Source: Musa acuminata AAA Group (taxonomy: Eukaryota; Streptophyta; Magnoliopsida; Zingiberales; Musaceae). From it: a DNA stretch of 64,000 bases. Below, one piece after another: positions 1-11,530 of this stretch. A program made the position numbers and the translations under genes. Positions within the stretch are counted from its first letter, which is position 1. The number at the start of each line of letters is the position of its first letter. Location of the stretch: contig NC_088354.1 in NCBI RefSeq assembly GCF_036884655.1, positions 13,960,501 to 14,024,500 of the forward strand. Direction: 5' to 3'. Below the pieces are notes generated by a model. That model was given only the letters and a program-made list of their open reading frames with translations, made no database searches and had not been told where the DNA came from.

Positions 1-27
1 TCGTCTTTCCAAGGGGTCGGGGGGCTA

Positions 28-1644
28 CTATCTGTCCGCCCGAGAGGGCTTACGAGTTAGCGGGGCTCCTTCCGAGAGGCGGAGGAACACGACGGAACGG
101 GCGTAGGCCTTCCTCCCAGACATACTGGTTCCCCCGGCCGTCGGTCCTCCCATGATGACATCGATGTGGAGCTCTACGGGGCCCTCCGGGCGGGGTGAGG
201 GTTCCTTGCTCCGCCGGACGTAGCGGTTGAAGTGACCCCCGCGGACAAGTTCTTCGATCTGCTGTTTCAGTTGGCGACAGTCTTCGGTGTCATGTCCGCT
301 TTGCCTGTGAAAGCGACAGTGTTTGGACTGGTCGGCGAGCTCTTGCGGGTTCCTCATCGGGACGGGGGCCTTGAGTAACCCTTTCTCCCTTATCTGGAGA
401 AATATCTCCGTCCGGGACGCACCCAGAGGGGGCAGAGGAGGCGCCAAAGTGGGCAGATCGAATCGGTTCGGCCTGCGCCTAGTCGCGGCGGGCTGTTGCC
501 TGCGAGCCGGTTCTGGCCTGACCCTCGGGGGCCTTTCCCGCTTTTCGACCATCCAAGCCTCAGCCGCGATGAACTGGTTCGCCCGTTGAAGTATCTCAGG
601 AACCGTGGTGGGGGGTCTCTCCACGAGGGACCAGAAGAACCGGGAAGGACGTAATCCTGCCATGAACGCCTGCATCAAGAGAGAGGGATGAGCGTCAGCT
701 AACCCCCGGATCTGTGTTACAAAGCGGTTCACGAAGTGTGAGAGGGACTCGTCCTCCCTCTGATGTAGTCCGAGAAGTAGGGCGATGGATGGTTTCGGCC
801 GTGCGCTGGCCAGGAAGTTGAGCTCGAAGCCTCTAGCGAGCTGGTCGAACAAGGTAATCGTTCCAGTCCTCAAGCCGTTGTACCACATGCGGGCGTGTCC
901 TCTCAGGGTTGTGGGGAATGCCCTGCACATCAGAGTGTCAGAGGTTCCATATAGGGCCATTTGGGTGCGGAAGGCCGCTACATGGTCAGTTGGGTCGGTG
1001 GAGCCATCATATGCGTCCAAAGAGGGGAGGCGAAAGTTCTGCGGGACCGCCTGATCCCATATTTCAGGGACGAATGGGGATCCCGGATGTGCATCCTCCC
1101 CCAGCTCTCCTTTTGACCTGCGGATCTCCTTCTGCACCTCGTCAAGCCGCTGACAAATGAGGCGCAGTTGGGCTCGCAAGGAGTTCGTCGAGGCCGAAGA
1201 GAGGGCCTCCGGTCCCGCGTGGCCCCCATGGTCCTCCGTCGCTCGATCCCCGAGCGGAGACGACGGGACCCGAGGCGAAGCGGGAAGCTCCAAGGGCGGG
1301 GCATGAACTTGGCCGGGCGTTTCTTGTTGCCGAACTGGTCGAGCGGCCGGCGGGTGCAACGTTGGGGCGACGAGCGGAATGATGGACTGCACCATACCGG
1401 TCAGAGTTTGGACTTGATGGGTGAGGTCGAGGAAGGTTTCGGTCGAAACGAGAGAAGGTTCGGCAGAGGGGGCGTTGGGCGGCGACAAGCCCGGGTCGTT
1501 GAATATCCGCTAGTAACGCTCCAAAGTTGCGATGGGGTGTTCGTTGCGAAGACCCGCTTGCGGGGAAGGTTCTTCCGGAGCCGCGGCCGGGTGCGACCCC
1601 TCGGCCGCGGGTCCGATTGAGCCGGTCGGGTGATACCTCGACAT
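28..1644 (-). pseudogene. Gag polyprotein of Ty3/gypsy element, interrupted by an in-frame stop
   Basis: Gag forms the retrotransposon capsid and nucleocapsid. The natural ATG is at 1642-1644, 8 bases inside the primer-binding region. The frame runs 44 codons to an in-frame TAG at 1510-1512, then continues open in the same frame for about 490 codons to position 28. The open part contains a retrotransposon gag domain in its middle third (motif HARMWYNGL, then [12 protein letters not shown]) and a knuckle-like [14 protein letters not shown] near the C-terminus. The N-terminal part is low-complexity and Pro/Arg-rich. The TAG could be inactivating, or a sequencing error; nothing here shows it is read through. 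Pol should lie further left, outside the window. Confidence 0.8.
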
Positions 1645-1651
1645 CTTTCAG

Positions 1652-1672
1652 GCCCTCCTTCTAGCGCCAAAA
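1652..1672 (-). other. Putative primer-binding site of gypsy element
   Basis: Directly inside the LTR the minus strand reads TTTGGCGCTAGAAGGA and continues purine-rich. This is the position of a tRNA primer-binding site, and the TGGCGC core is common in plant gypsy elements. Which tRNA primes it was not determined. Confidence 0.5.
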
Positions 1673-2285
1673 TGTTAGTGTAAACACTTTTAAGCCGTGG
1701 CCTCGGGGCCGACGCGGCTCGGTTCGGGTCTGGATGACGAGGAATCTCCCGGGGGAGGGGCTCCTCAGGACAGGCGGGACTCGACGGTTTCCTCCGAGAA
1801 GGGGCTCTTCGCCTGTGCGCCCGATGAGAGCGCGTCTTCCTCGTACCTGCACACAGGTCGGGTCGGAAGCTCGGCCCGACCCCTCCGACGATCAAGTTAG
1901 TGATGTGGACTGAGGATTTTAGATGAATAAAGGTTTTTGTGTCGGTCCCCTCCTTTTCCTTTTGGGACTCGGGGGTCTTTATAGGTAAGTTTAAGGTTAC
2001 CTGACGGGCCTGCCGACGGGGGTAGGATCGTACCTCTGATGGCGTCTGACATGGCAATTGGCGTTACGCGGAGAACCGGACTGCCGCAGGGTATGGGTGA
2101 ACCTTGGTCGTCGTGTTCCTCCGCCTCGGTCAAGCATGCCGGGTCAGACGACGATGGGATCGTTGTTTGAGAGTGGGTGATGTCAGCGCACATCGCATCG
2201 ACATTATTGCCCTCTTTTGGGACAGAGCGTCATCTAGGCGTGGCTGACATCGTGGCATGTCATGTCGCCATTATTACCCTTATCA
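1673..2285 (-). repeat. 5' LTR of the gypsy element (613 bp)
   Basis: The minus-strand LTR starts TGATAAGGGT at 2285 and ends ACTAACA at 1673. A TATA-like TATAAAG lies on the minus strand near 1977-1983. The outer border is fixed by the return of copia-like sequence at 2286, and the inner border by the primer-binding region at 1652-1672. The second LTR is not in the window, so its age cannot be estimated. Confidence 0.8.
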
Positions 2286-3428
2286 GTACTTTCCTCTTGT
2301 TTCATTTTCATTATATTGGATAAAAATCCGAGCCTGTGAGTACGCGAGCGATTTGCTAAGGTGGTTTGTAACTTGTATCATGCTTCTACAACAATCATAC
2401 ATGAAGATATCAATAGGGCGATGAACCCAGTGATTGAGGCTTGAATAGCTTGGAGGATGAGACAATCTTGATGTAACCATAGTTTGTGGGCTTGTTGGAA
2501 TGAGTTCTTTTGGGATATTGATCATTGTTGGTGGATATAAGAGAGAGGCGTCGATGTAGCCTAGTAGATCATATCCAAATAGGAGATTAGAAAGTTGTGC
2601 ATGCTAGGATGCTTAATTTGAAGGGGATGAGTATTGCAGCATTGATGGTGATAAGGCCTATATGTTGAGAAGTGCTATAGTTCCTTACGAGGATAATAAT
2701 TGGAGCGTCAGAGGTAGACAATGAAGACATTTAGAGGATATGTATACGAGGGAGCAAGTTGGGAGTTGTCAATTGTAGAAGGGTAGAAGATGGCTGCGAC
2801 AAGGTGCAGTGCTTCTTCTAGAGGCACGGTTGCTGCAACGAGCAAGGCAAAGTTGCTGCAGTTATACAGATCTTGTGGCGGAAGATCTGAGCGATAAAGA
2901 ACTTGTTGTCACATCAGATCCACCAAGAAGTTGGTCATTGGAAGCTCTCTTGTTGTTACTATGAGAGTTCTCAGATCGTCAAATCTGGGATGGAGACAGT
3001 GTTGTCGAAGAGGGTGGCAGCATTGGGAAAGGTGGGAAGGGGCGCTAGGGGCAAGCAGAGTGCCCTGCGCTCTTCTGCTGGAGGGGAGAAACTCGAGGAC
3101 TTTGGAGGTGTCACGGGATGGGGCTAGTCATGTTCGTTGCAATCGTTGCCTCCGGGATGTCATCTGATGGCTTCATCGTAGGTGGCAGAGCTGTGGCTTG
3201 AGAGGTTGGAAAGCGAGGACGCGACACCGGAGAGGAGCGGTAGTGGTGAGGTGGCCAACGTTGTGCTCTCGCGAAGAAGGCATATCAGCCACTTGGTGGA
3301 TTCTGCGGTGTGGATCTACAATCGAACCTGGTTGAGGAGTTGTCGGTGGCGCTGCACCTAAGCCTGACGGTGGATTCAACAACGGCTCTAGTGATGCGTT
3401 CGGCGATAGTGATGAACATACGCGGGCT

Positions 3429-3589
3429 GCAGATCTCTACCGGAATTCTTCAGCTAGAGGAAGGAGCAACGGTTAGTGATAGAAGTAGGGGTTGCAGATC
3501 TCTACCGGAATTCTTCAGCTAGAGGAGGATCAATCACTTGTTGTCAACCGGAATTCTTCAGCTAGAGGAGGATCAATCACTTGTTGTCA
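3429..3589. repeat. Short tandem repeats inside the copia leader relic
   Basis: A 33-base segment (gcagatctctaccggaattc... to agctagagga) occurs at 3429-3461 and 3494-3526. A 43-base unit starting accggaattcttcagctaga is duplicated head to tail at 3504-3546 and 3547-3589 without visible mismatch. The structure suggests local slippage or unequal exchange in the non-coding leader. Confidence 0.85.
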
Positions 3590-3661
3590 CCAAAGAGATG
3601 TCGTTGGACAATGAGAAAGGAAGATAAATCTTACTCTAAGACAATAGATGCTATGATATTA

Positions 3662-3735
3662 TGATAAACTGAAATGTAATGATAAAGCACACACATTTGA
3701 ATTAGTTAAATATAATATCTATTCATAAGTGTTAG
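3662..3735 (-). repeat. Decayed short copia LTR (relic)
   Basis: It begins TGATAAAC like the LTR at 31685 (TGATAAG) and ends in tctattcataag, comparable to gctatttatac at the end of the younger copy. It is only roughly alignable; the call depends on the neighbouring primer-site-like sequence. Confidence 0.35.
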
Positions 3736-4138
3736 AAGAGAGGATTTCTCTCAATTGATTAACGAGATTTCCTCGTACGATTGGGGAAAAAATAAACCAC
3801 GTAATATCGACTTTGAAATTGAGATCTCGATTTTGAAATCGATAATTTTTATTTCTAATTTTTAAAAATCAAAATAGAAACCGAACCACATAACTGAAAC
3901 CAATTCAGATTTCAACCATCGATTTTTTTATTTTTTAATTAAAAATAATTTAAAATAAGAAAAATATAATTTAAAATAAAAATCGAAACTACCAATCAAT
4001 TCGATTATGATTTGGTTTGGAATTGAGGAATCATCGAATCAATTTGATTTTTATTCTAATCTGATTTGAGCCTTGAGTCGATTGTGGTTAGGACTGTTGC
4101 GACTCGATCTCCTCATCTTTTCTTCCTCTCCTTGTCAG
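3736..4138. other. AT-rich spacer, probable intron end of the P450 gene
   Basis: No coding potential was seen. Between 3800 and 4060 there are repeated phrases of the kind aaatcgaaacc / aaccaattc, a simple-sequence style often found in plant transposon debris. The last bases (tcctctccttgtcag, ending 4138) are a good pyrimidine-rich 3' splice site for the exon that follows. Confidence 0.5.
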
Positions 4139-4780
4139 GATATATTCGTGGGAGGGATTGACACCTCGTCGACGACGCTGGAATGGGCGATGTCGGAGTT
4201 GATGAGGAACCCCGAGACGATGAAGAGAGCACAGGAGGAAGTGAGAGAAGCCATGAGAGGCAAGGGTAAAGTGGAGGAACGTGATGCGGAGGGGCTCAGC
4301 TACTTGAAGCTAGTAATCAAGGAGACACTGAGACTGCATTCGCCAGCGCCCTTGCTGATCCCGAGAGTAGGCAGGGAGACGTCGCAGGTGCTGGGATTCA
4401 AGATACCGGCAGGAAGCAGGGTCGTCGTCAATGCCTGGGCACTGGGGAGGGACCCAACATACTGGGGCGACGACGCCGAGTGCTTCCGGCCTGAGAGGTT
4501 CCAAGGAAGTCCTGTCGACTTCAAGGGGGCCAACTTCGAGTACATACCCTTCGGAGCTGGGAGGAGGATGTGCCCCGGCGTGCAGTTTGCGTTGGCGGCC
4601 GTCGAGCTGCTGCTGGCTGATCTTCTCTTCTACTTCGACTGGGAACTTCCCCATGCCATGAAGCCAGGAGATCTGGACATGACAGAGAATATGGGGGGAA
4701 CTGCATCTCGGAAATCAGAGCTGTTCTTGCTTGCTGCTCCTCGCATCCCTCTCCCCGACGTCGATATAAGCTGGTCTTGA
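4139..4780 (+). CDS. Cytochrome P450, CYP71-clan, C-terminal exon (partial gene)
   Basis: A membrane-bound, ER-located haem monooxygenase; substrate unknown. The exon begins at an AG at 4137-4138, in phase 0, with DIFVGGIDTS, the usual position of the single intron in CYP71-type genes. Visible landmarks in order: I-helix oxygen-binding GGIDTS, ExxR as ETLR, PERF as FRPERF, and the haem-binding loop PFGAGRRMCPG with its cysteine ligand. The reading frame runs undamaged to a TGA at 4778-4780. About 213 residues are present out of roughly 500. Exon 1, with the membrane anchor, is not found within the 4.1 kb to the left, which holds two nested retrotransposons. Either they fill the intron and exon 1 lies outside the window, or the gene is 5'-truncated. 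The subfamily cannot be fixed from this part. Confidence 0.88.
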   Translation, partial: DIFVGGIDTSSTTLEWAMSELMRNPETMKRAQEEVREAMRGKGKVEERDAEGLSYLKLVIKETLRLHSPAPLLIPRVGRETSQVLGFKIPAGSRVVVNAWALGRDPTYWGDDAECFRPERFQGSPVDFKGANFEYIPFGAGRRMCPGVQFALAAVELLLADLLFYFDWELPHAMKPGDLDMTENMGGTASRKSELFLLAAPRIPLPDVDISWS

Positions 4781-5319
4781 TCTAAGCAGTGCGTCGGTCC
4801 AAGGGAAATACCAGTTGAGCGAAGGTGGAGTCTCTCCTCTCTCTCATCATATCGGCAATTCATATCCTCTATCATGATCATAAGAATTTTAACGAAATGA
4901 ATGGGAAACATGGGAAAAGATTGTACCATAGTAGCTGTGTTTCAGCATGATCTTTTCTTCTTTTCATCTATGGAAGTCATGATGACATGCAACTCTGGAC
5001 AGAAAGTCAACCCGCGACCATGACCAACTTTTATCACCGGTGGAGGTTCATTCTCCGGCAGAATTAGCTTGCTCGTCGTTACTGTAAGAATTAGGAGGTA
5101 GTATGAAGGTAAGGAAGCAGATACTTTAGATGCTGAAAACCAATGCACAGGGATAGTAATGAACACCATCATTCATCCTCTTAACATTTGAGTCATGGGA
5201 TCCCCAGCCAGTAATGAAGCAACCACATAAAGACTATTATCTATATATAGTCATACTCAGAAGCCAAGAAAGGAAACAGACAACCAGAACACTCGTTCGA
5301 GTTCTAAATTCTAAAGATC
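4781..5319. other. Intergenic region between convergent P450 and SKP2A-like genes
   Basis: This should hold the two 3' untranslated regions, since the P450 ends at 4780 (+) and the F-box gene ends at 5320 (-). I see no ORF of interest and no repeat structure. Confidence 0.5.
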
Positions 5320-8300
5320 TTACATTGGTGTAGCAATGTTGTGTGGCGATGCTAAAGTTGCTCCACCGGCACGGGAAGTTTGAAAGGTGCAACCACAGTG
5401 AACAGAAGTGAGGCTGAGGCAGCCGCTGATGATGAGTGAGTGCCTTCCGGGGCAGGTATGAAGCCCTGGGAATGAGTCACAAACAGCTTGGACTGCCGGA
5501 GGTGTCAAGGCCGTGCACTGGCTGATGTTCAGGTTAACTAGTCCTTCTTGGTCATGGCTGCTGTTCTGCCACATCCGAGTGTCGTTCCTTGCACGGCTGT
5601 TTGCGAGCGAGTACATGGCCCGATCAGTGATGTTTTGGCAGTAATACAAGCCGAGAGATCTCAGATGCGGACAGCCATTTGCCAATGCAATCACACTTTT
5701 ATCTGCAATGAAGCAAGCAAATCATTAACACTAGATGCTGGAGTATGAACTGACTCGCCGCTAAAAGATGATGTGTAGTGATCACAGCAACTAGAGGAGG
5801 CAGCAATATCCATGCAACACAATCTACTATCATCTGTCAAAACCCAAAGACAATAAATACCATCTCAATGAAAAATCCATGAGCAACTCCAAATTTACCT
5901 CTCTGCAGAGAAGTAGCAATGTAAAGCAGAACCATCACTATGTTAATAATATGTTCAGGCATTCAAAACACCTTAAAAGGGAAAGACAAAATTGTACTTC
6001 TATTCAAAACACCATAAAACTAAACATATGTTTACCACATATAGTTAGAACTCAGTATACACTGAGAAAAAAGCCAAATAGTAGCTTTTGTATAGGCATG
6101 AGTGGCTTTCACAGCTTGTTGGTTTGTTTTACTCTTACCAGTTTTCTTCCATTCGGCATTTATTTGAAAAAAACTGCTGAAATTACAGGGATTAAATAAG
6201 CGTTTATCATCTCATTTACACAAACATAAGATCACAAGATAGGAGAGATGAACTAGGCTCTATCCAACTTCATAAAATTATGCCATGTTTGGGTGAAAAA
6301 ATGCTTGCCAAGAAGAACCATAAAACATAAAAAACGACTAATAATCTATTTCAAATAACCATCAAGGGCCTTTAACCCAAAATCGATGATACCTGATAAG
6401 TGTAAAATTAACGCTCCGGCAATAGACGTACAAAATGTTCTTAAAAAAATTGAATGTATGTAACTCATTAGGCTTAGGTCATTCACCAACTCACCAACAG
6501 ATATGATAAATTCAAACTATTAGAATTTTCTAATGTACATGATATGCAAATGAAATGATAGAGCTAGCTCAAGTACATCAAATACTTGAAGGAAAGATTG
6601 CTTGTATATTATCACATTGTATTTGACAGGAGTTGTTCCAAGATGCATTCTTCTAGGTTACTCTGATTTCTAATCATGTGTTGTTCATATATGTTATGTT
6701 GGGATTTATCCTAAGCTTGTAATGGTGTACCTTGTATAACACACTGCAAGATTGATGCACGTAACTAGACCAACATTAATGCATGAAACTTAAAGGGAAA
6801 CAGGTTCAAGGACAAGGAACATCAGCAGGTTCCTAGGTCCTATTTAAGCAAAGTAGACAAAATAAAACAACCCAAGTATGTCACTAATCTAAACTAGATA
6901 TGAAGGTTTGAATGTAAAGCTATTACATCGTTCATGGAATAGGATGAAATAAGACTATTTAAGTTTGATATCCCTTTCTTGGTAATGATATTTGCACATG
7001 ACTCTTCAAGGAGATTACCTGTTATATGAACACAGCCACACAAGTCCAACGCCCTGAGATCAGGGCAACCTACTGCCAAATTGGTAACTCCTTCATCACT
7101 GATGTCTTCACACCAGCCCAAATTCAAATACTGCAATTTAGGGCAATTAAATGAAATAGCCTGCAATATACCCATCAGATCTAAGGAGATGTTGCAAAAG
7201 GATAAAGCACCAATGGGACCAAATTACCAAACAAAACCATACCTGTAGAGCTCTGTCTGATGCAGCTGCCGAACATCCACAAAGGTTCAAGTTTTTCAGG
7301 TTTTTGCAGCAACTACTCAGGTATACAAGAGCATAATCACTGAAGGCTTCACAGCCACTGATGTTTAGTTTTGTTAGGTGGGGACATCCATCGGCCAAAG
7401 CATACAAAGAGCGGTCACTCAGTTTCAGGCCTTTGCTAAGGTCTAGATCCCTCAAATCATGGCAGTACCTAGCAACAATCTCCACAGCATCATCCTCAAG
7501 CTGAGGTCGATAATTTTGTCGAAGTGTCAACACCTGCAGCTTCACAAACTTAGGGGCAAGCGATTTCACAAGACTGTTCATGTTGTACTTGCACCTACAT
7601 CCAACAAGACACATCTCTGATTATCAAGTCTTATTTTCATCACTAAAAAATCCAACACACACAATAAGGATGGGATTAAGAAACTTAAAAAGAGAAATAC
7701 AACATAATAAAAGTTCCAAAAGATGCAAATGATTTAAGAAAACTCAAATTGATTGGTCATCCGTTGCAGGTCAATCTGGGAATCGATCATAATATCTTGC
7801 TAGTAGCTATCCTCATTTACAGAACAATCCTGGCTCTTATGTAGAGTTGGAAAGTGAGCCTGCCATAGCACCGATAACAGCGTAACATGTACTGCTGAAA
7901 AATCTATATATATTAATTTAGAATTATCAAAGAAAGTTAATCAGCTTTTGCTTCGCGATTTAGATTGATACATACAGCTATGTTTTCAGGCTTCAACATA
8001 ACTTATGACATTCAAATATGAGGATGGTAACATTGTATACTCCATAAATTTCCATAACCATCTTTTCAGGTTTAACAATATGTCCTGCAGAAGCTGATTC
8101 TGAGACAACAAAGGTTCAGATATAGGAACAATGACTTTCTGCAGAAGCTTTCTTCTGGAGAGTTCTTGCAGTCCCTAGTTGGAGAGTTCTTGAATGAAAT
8201 ACCCATATTTCCTTCTAGTTCTAATATCTAGCCTCTTACAGAACTAACATCACCACATAAAGAAAATATACTATATTCATAATGCTGACCAAGTTCCTAT

Positions 8301-9442
8301 ATTCATGATCTTGAGCGAGGAACGTCACAAAAGAAATACACAGATAAACTATCAGCCGGTCCATTGGATCCCTCTTGAACTGCTGCTTCGAATAGTCAAT
8401 TATATGTGTCCTATTATCTCTGAAGATTGATGCTTTATGTAAACAAGTCTCAGTCTTCGACATGCACCCAAATGGTGCACACATGGATCCCTTTCAATGT
8501 TTGGACTTGCCATGTGGATGCCACATAGACAACAGAATTCAATTAACTTGCAGGCCAGAATATTGTCAGCCAGAAACATCACCATAGAAAAGAAAGACGA
8601 CTGATAAGTTATATGCTTACAAACAGGGAAATGATAAAAAGTGACAGGAGACAGCATTTGCAGCAAGGTTATTTCAGCCGGTAAGCCCCTCATCAGATGC
8701 TGGAAATTATCTTCGGGTATAAATCAATCAGCAAAATAAATCAACCTCAAAACAAGATTGATAAGGAAATTTAGAAGGATGGTCCACTAAATGATAGCTT
8801 TCAACAGGCGAATACAAAAAACACATCAACATAGTGTACCCACTCCTATGTAGCATATATAGCAGGATACAATAGGTCAAAGAATTTAGTAGGATAAGAA
8901 ATTCTTGCTAGACATTTCAGAAATTGTCAGAAATGGTGATTGTAACCAAGAAGAGAAGATGGGGGAAATAACTCATCTACTCTCATACATTATCACGTAA
9001 CCTCCCAATATGAACGAATTGGTCAAGCATCAACTGCCAGTCAATGAAGCCACGACTCATTCTTAAAAATGCCATTACTTCCTACTGGATCAAAAAATAA
9101 AGCAAACGTCTGGAGGATGAACAATTAAAAGCGTCCAATAGAGTTACAAGCAGCAGTTTGTAGAGGGATAACAGAAGCAGAAAACAGGAAAGCATACCAT
9201 GATAGAGAAATACTAGTAATTCCCAACCGCAGTGCATCTCTCCAGCTGGTACAAACATCTGAAGCCACAATCACAGTCCGGTCGTCCACTGGAGACAGGA
9301 CTCGCAGCAAAAGTTCCATAGGGAGGTCCTTCCAACCTGTCATGACATCCCCTGCCCCCTCCATCTTCCCTCCACCACCAGACACAATGAGGCGCTTAAA
9401 CCAAATGTCCAAATCTCCCGACTCTGAACTCCTACCAAGCAT
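5320..9442 (-). CDS. SKP2A: F-box/LRR protein, SKP2A-like (complete, 4 coding exons)
   Basis: Substrate-recognition subunit of an SCF ubiquitin ligase. In Arabidopsis SKP2A targets cell-cycle regulators E2FC/DPB and responds to auxin (known for the family). Coding exons on the minus strand: 9442-9198, 7594-7243, 7160-7019, 5702-5320. All junctions are GT-AG and keep phase, giving 373 residues, close to the family length of about 360. An F-box lies at residues 37-75 (WKDLPMELLLRVLSP...CTSWRDAL). It is followed by cysteine-containing leucine-rich repeats (LNLGWCEDISDEG, LDLCGCVHIT, LGLYYCQNITDRAMYSLA). The C-terminal TCPGRHSLIISGCLSL block matches the family. The first intron is about 1.6 kb. 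The ATG at 9440-9442 sits 15 bases after a splice acceptor, so the 5'UTR is split. The symbol is by similarity; SKP2A and SKP2B cannot be told apart here. Confidence 0.93.
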
Positions 9443-10112
9443 TATTCAACAGAACACCTGCATCATAGCAAGTTTAAGCATAAAAAGTAAACAATAAAAT
9501 TGCATCAAATTATCTTTTTTTTTCTTTCCTTCTGTTGGAGGCAAAGACGCAAGGCCAAATAAAATATCATACTGAGAAGAAAAGAATCAACGAAGTAACA
9601 GTGACGCACAGACTGAAGCTAAAATCCTCAGTTCCTTTCTTCCAAGAAATTAAAGAACAACCTTTACGCTAAGAAAGATAACATCTCAACTGTTAGCAAC
9701 AAAATAAGCGATAACGGACACTCGCAGAAGGAACATTTAAACGTATATCAAAGATGACCTACACAAACATCATAACCCACAAACCGATGCTTCAAGAAAT
9801 CCACAGAAAAGACTGGCGAAGACGGAAACTTTCGGAAACCCTAATCAAGAAACAACGAAGCATCGGACAGCTGGCTCTATAAACCTCATTAAGTTCGAAA
9901 CTGTTCATCGGAATAAGGCGAACCGAGTTTTGCCCGGAAGGAAAACTGACGAGCAAGGGAAACAGAGTACCAAAACCTCGATCGCAAAACTCCTCCTCGT
10001 CTTCAAAGGGAACGACCGAAAAATTCGAACTTGGAAGTGGATCAACGAGGGTTACACGAATTCTCAAGAAAGAAAAGAAAAGAAAAGAAACAGGAATCGG
10101 AGAGACGATCAC

Positions 10113-10200
10113 CTGGTGAAAGAATCGGATGCTGAAGTAATCCGAAAGGAGGGGATCGAACCGAAGCCGGAAGCGAGACGAGGGATCGAAGCCGATGCCC
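10113..10200 (-). other. Non-coding first exon (5'UTR) of the SKP2A-like gene
   Basis: A good splice donor (CACCAG/GTGATCG, donor at 10111-10112) lies downstream of a TATA box on the minus strand. The matching acceptor (ATGCAG) is at 9458-9459, just before the coding exon. The right end is a guess from the TATA position. The 5'UTR intron is about 650 bases. Confidence 0.5.
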
Positions 10201-10227
10201 TGAGCGTCGGAGCTCCCGCAATGGTTC

Positions 10228-10234
10228 ATTTATA
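10228..10234 (-). promoter_or_regulatory. TATA box of the SKP2A-like gene
   Basis: The minus strand reads GGCTATAAATGAACC, a canonical plant TATA context about 30 bases before the presumed 5'UTR exon. The surroundings are GC-rich. Confidence 0.55.
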
Positions 10235-10292
10235 GCCAGGTCCCGGGTCACGCGAGGAGGGGGGGGAGAAGCGGCGGTGGGCCGCGGAAGGA

Positions 10293-10298
10293 CACGTG
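10293..10298. promoter_or_regulatory. G-box / ABRE-like CACGTG upstream of the SKP2A-like gene
   Basis: A palindromic CACGTG within gacacgtgtc lies about 60 bases upstream of the TATA box, a typical position for a bZIP/bHLH site. Function is inferred from motif and place only. Confidence 0.4.
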
Positions 10299-10299
10299 T

Positions 10300-11530
10300 C
10301 TGCCGAGCTCATTTCTGGCGCCTCCTCGTGGGACCCATGCCGCCGAGCGCGACGCGGTGACGAGACTCGGTTGATTCGAGGATTCGTGAGAGAAAAGTGT
10401 GGGCGACGGGAGGGGTGAAAGGAACCACAAAAAGACGACGTTTTGTTGGGTACGTCAGACCTCTTTTGATAAAGAGAACAGCCAAAAGCAGACTTCACGG
10501 TAAGATGGACGATTGATTCATCACACAAAAATCTCAGTCCATCCTAATCTATGTTCATAAGTGTCTGTAGTACATTTAGATGGAGAATTGCTTTGGCACA
10601 TACATTAATATTGTCGATGCATTTTAGTGACTTGCCATAATAATCCTATGTAGTGTTGGATATTTTAAAAATAAAAACTTCTACAATATTGTATTTAATG
10701 CATGAAATTTAGTTAGAAATTGCAACTGTTACATGTCTAGTGAATCTATTCTTGTTCCTCCATGATCAACTTTCTTTGCATTTTTGTAGTTTTATGTTAC
10801 TTGTTCTATTTCTATACCAAATTTGCTGATATTGATCCGAGATTTTGGACGTTGCTGAATAGAGATGAGTGAGGAATTTTCATTTCCGGTGGGTGTCTGA
10901 TAAAATTGATGTGAAATGTCATCTATCATACTTGGAAGTTGGCACAATTGGCACCCAATTCGGCAAATGATGATGCTTTGGACTTTGTCACATCAAGATA
11001 AAGCTGGGTGATGTCAATTTATAACTTGTCGGCCACTTGCAAGAACCATTTTGACTAGATTGCCTGGAGAAGATTTCTAGTTCTTATCCCATTGAGCCAC
11101 CATCACACTCTTTATCTGCTCTTTTTTTTTCTTTTCATTATAAATCGGTCTTACGTAGATACCTTAATCAAACAACATCGATAATGTCAATCCATTCAAC
11201 ATTAGATCCTCGGGTTCAACTAATTGAGATAAAAAAATTAAGATTTTAATTCCACATATATTATCTAATAGCTTAGAGCAAAACGAATACAAATTTTATT
11301 TTTGTGACGAGAACATTTAGCATTGTTTTGGAAGGGGAAAACCTACTTGGGTGGTGAGGGTGACGTGGCCGCTTGGCATACGGACGAGAACCCACCATGC
11401 GAGATGTGCCATCACCCCTGTTTGCTTTCAGAATGATCCGAAGCAGCGTTAATGCTGAATTATGAAACAAGATTAGCAGTAAGAGTTGATGAGTGCCAAA
11501 ATAATAAGTGACACAAAGCTTTATGATGCC
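10300..11530. other. Intergenic region, promoter side of SKP2A-like gene
   Basis: AT-rich from 10540 on. It should contain the distal SKP2A promoter and, near 11.5 kb, the 3' end of the kinase gene, which is also on the minus strand. Open frames are short and unlike known proteins. No repeat was recognised. Confidence 0.4.

Larger units (their letters stand above)
1..2285 (-). mobile_element. Ty3/gypsy (Tat-like) LTR retrotransposon, 5' part; continues beyond left edge
   Basis: Read on the minus strand, this is the 5' LTR (1673-2285), a primer-binding region (about 1652-1672) and the start of the internal domain with gag. The rest of the element (pol and 3' LTR) lies left of the window. The LTR has the expected TG...CA ends: minus strand begins TGATAAGG and ends ACTAACA. 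The flanking sequence from 2286 resumes in the middle of a copia gag-like stretch, so this element is a nested insertion. The five bases after the LTR (GTACT, 2286-2290) should be the target-site duplication, but the partner copy is outside the window. Tat-like assignment rests on the style of the gag protein and is an inference. Confidence 0.85.
2286..3735 (-). mobile_element. Degenerate 5' part of a Ty1/copia element, interrupted by the gypsy insertion
   Basis: About 2286-2760 aligns by eye, with many substitutions and small indels, to the gag start of the copia element at 30.6-31.1 kb, in the same orientation. Shared phrases include agcttggaggatgag and ataaccatagtttgtgggc. Further right, 3645-3668 resembles the primer site plus LTR edge of that element (gctatgatattatgataaa against a canonical gctctgatacca-tgataa). 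A likely LTR relic is 3662-3735. The stretch between would be the 5' leader, which is poorly conserved. The ORFs here are broken. The gypsy element cut this copy at 2285/2286. Confidence 0.6.

Noticed and set aside
9792..10528. Several ORFs of 60-145 codons around 10 kb on both strands
   Set aside because: They overlap the non-coding first exon, 5'UTR intron and GC-rich promoter of the SKP2A-like gene and resemble no family.
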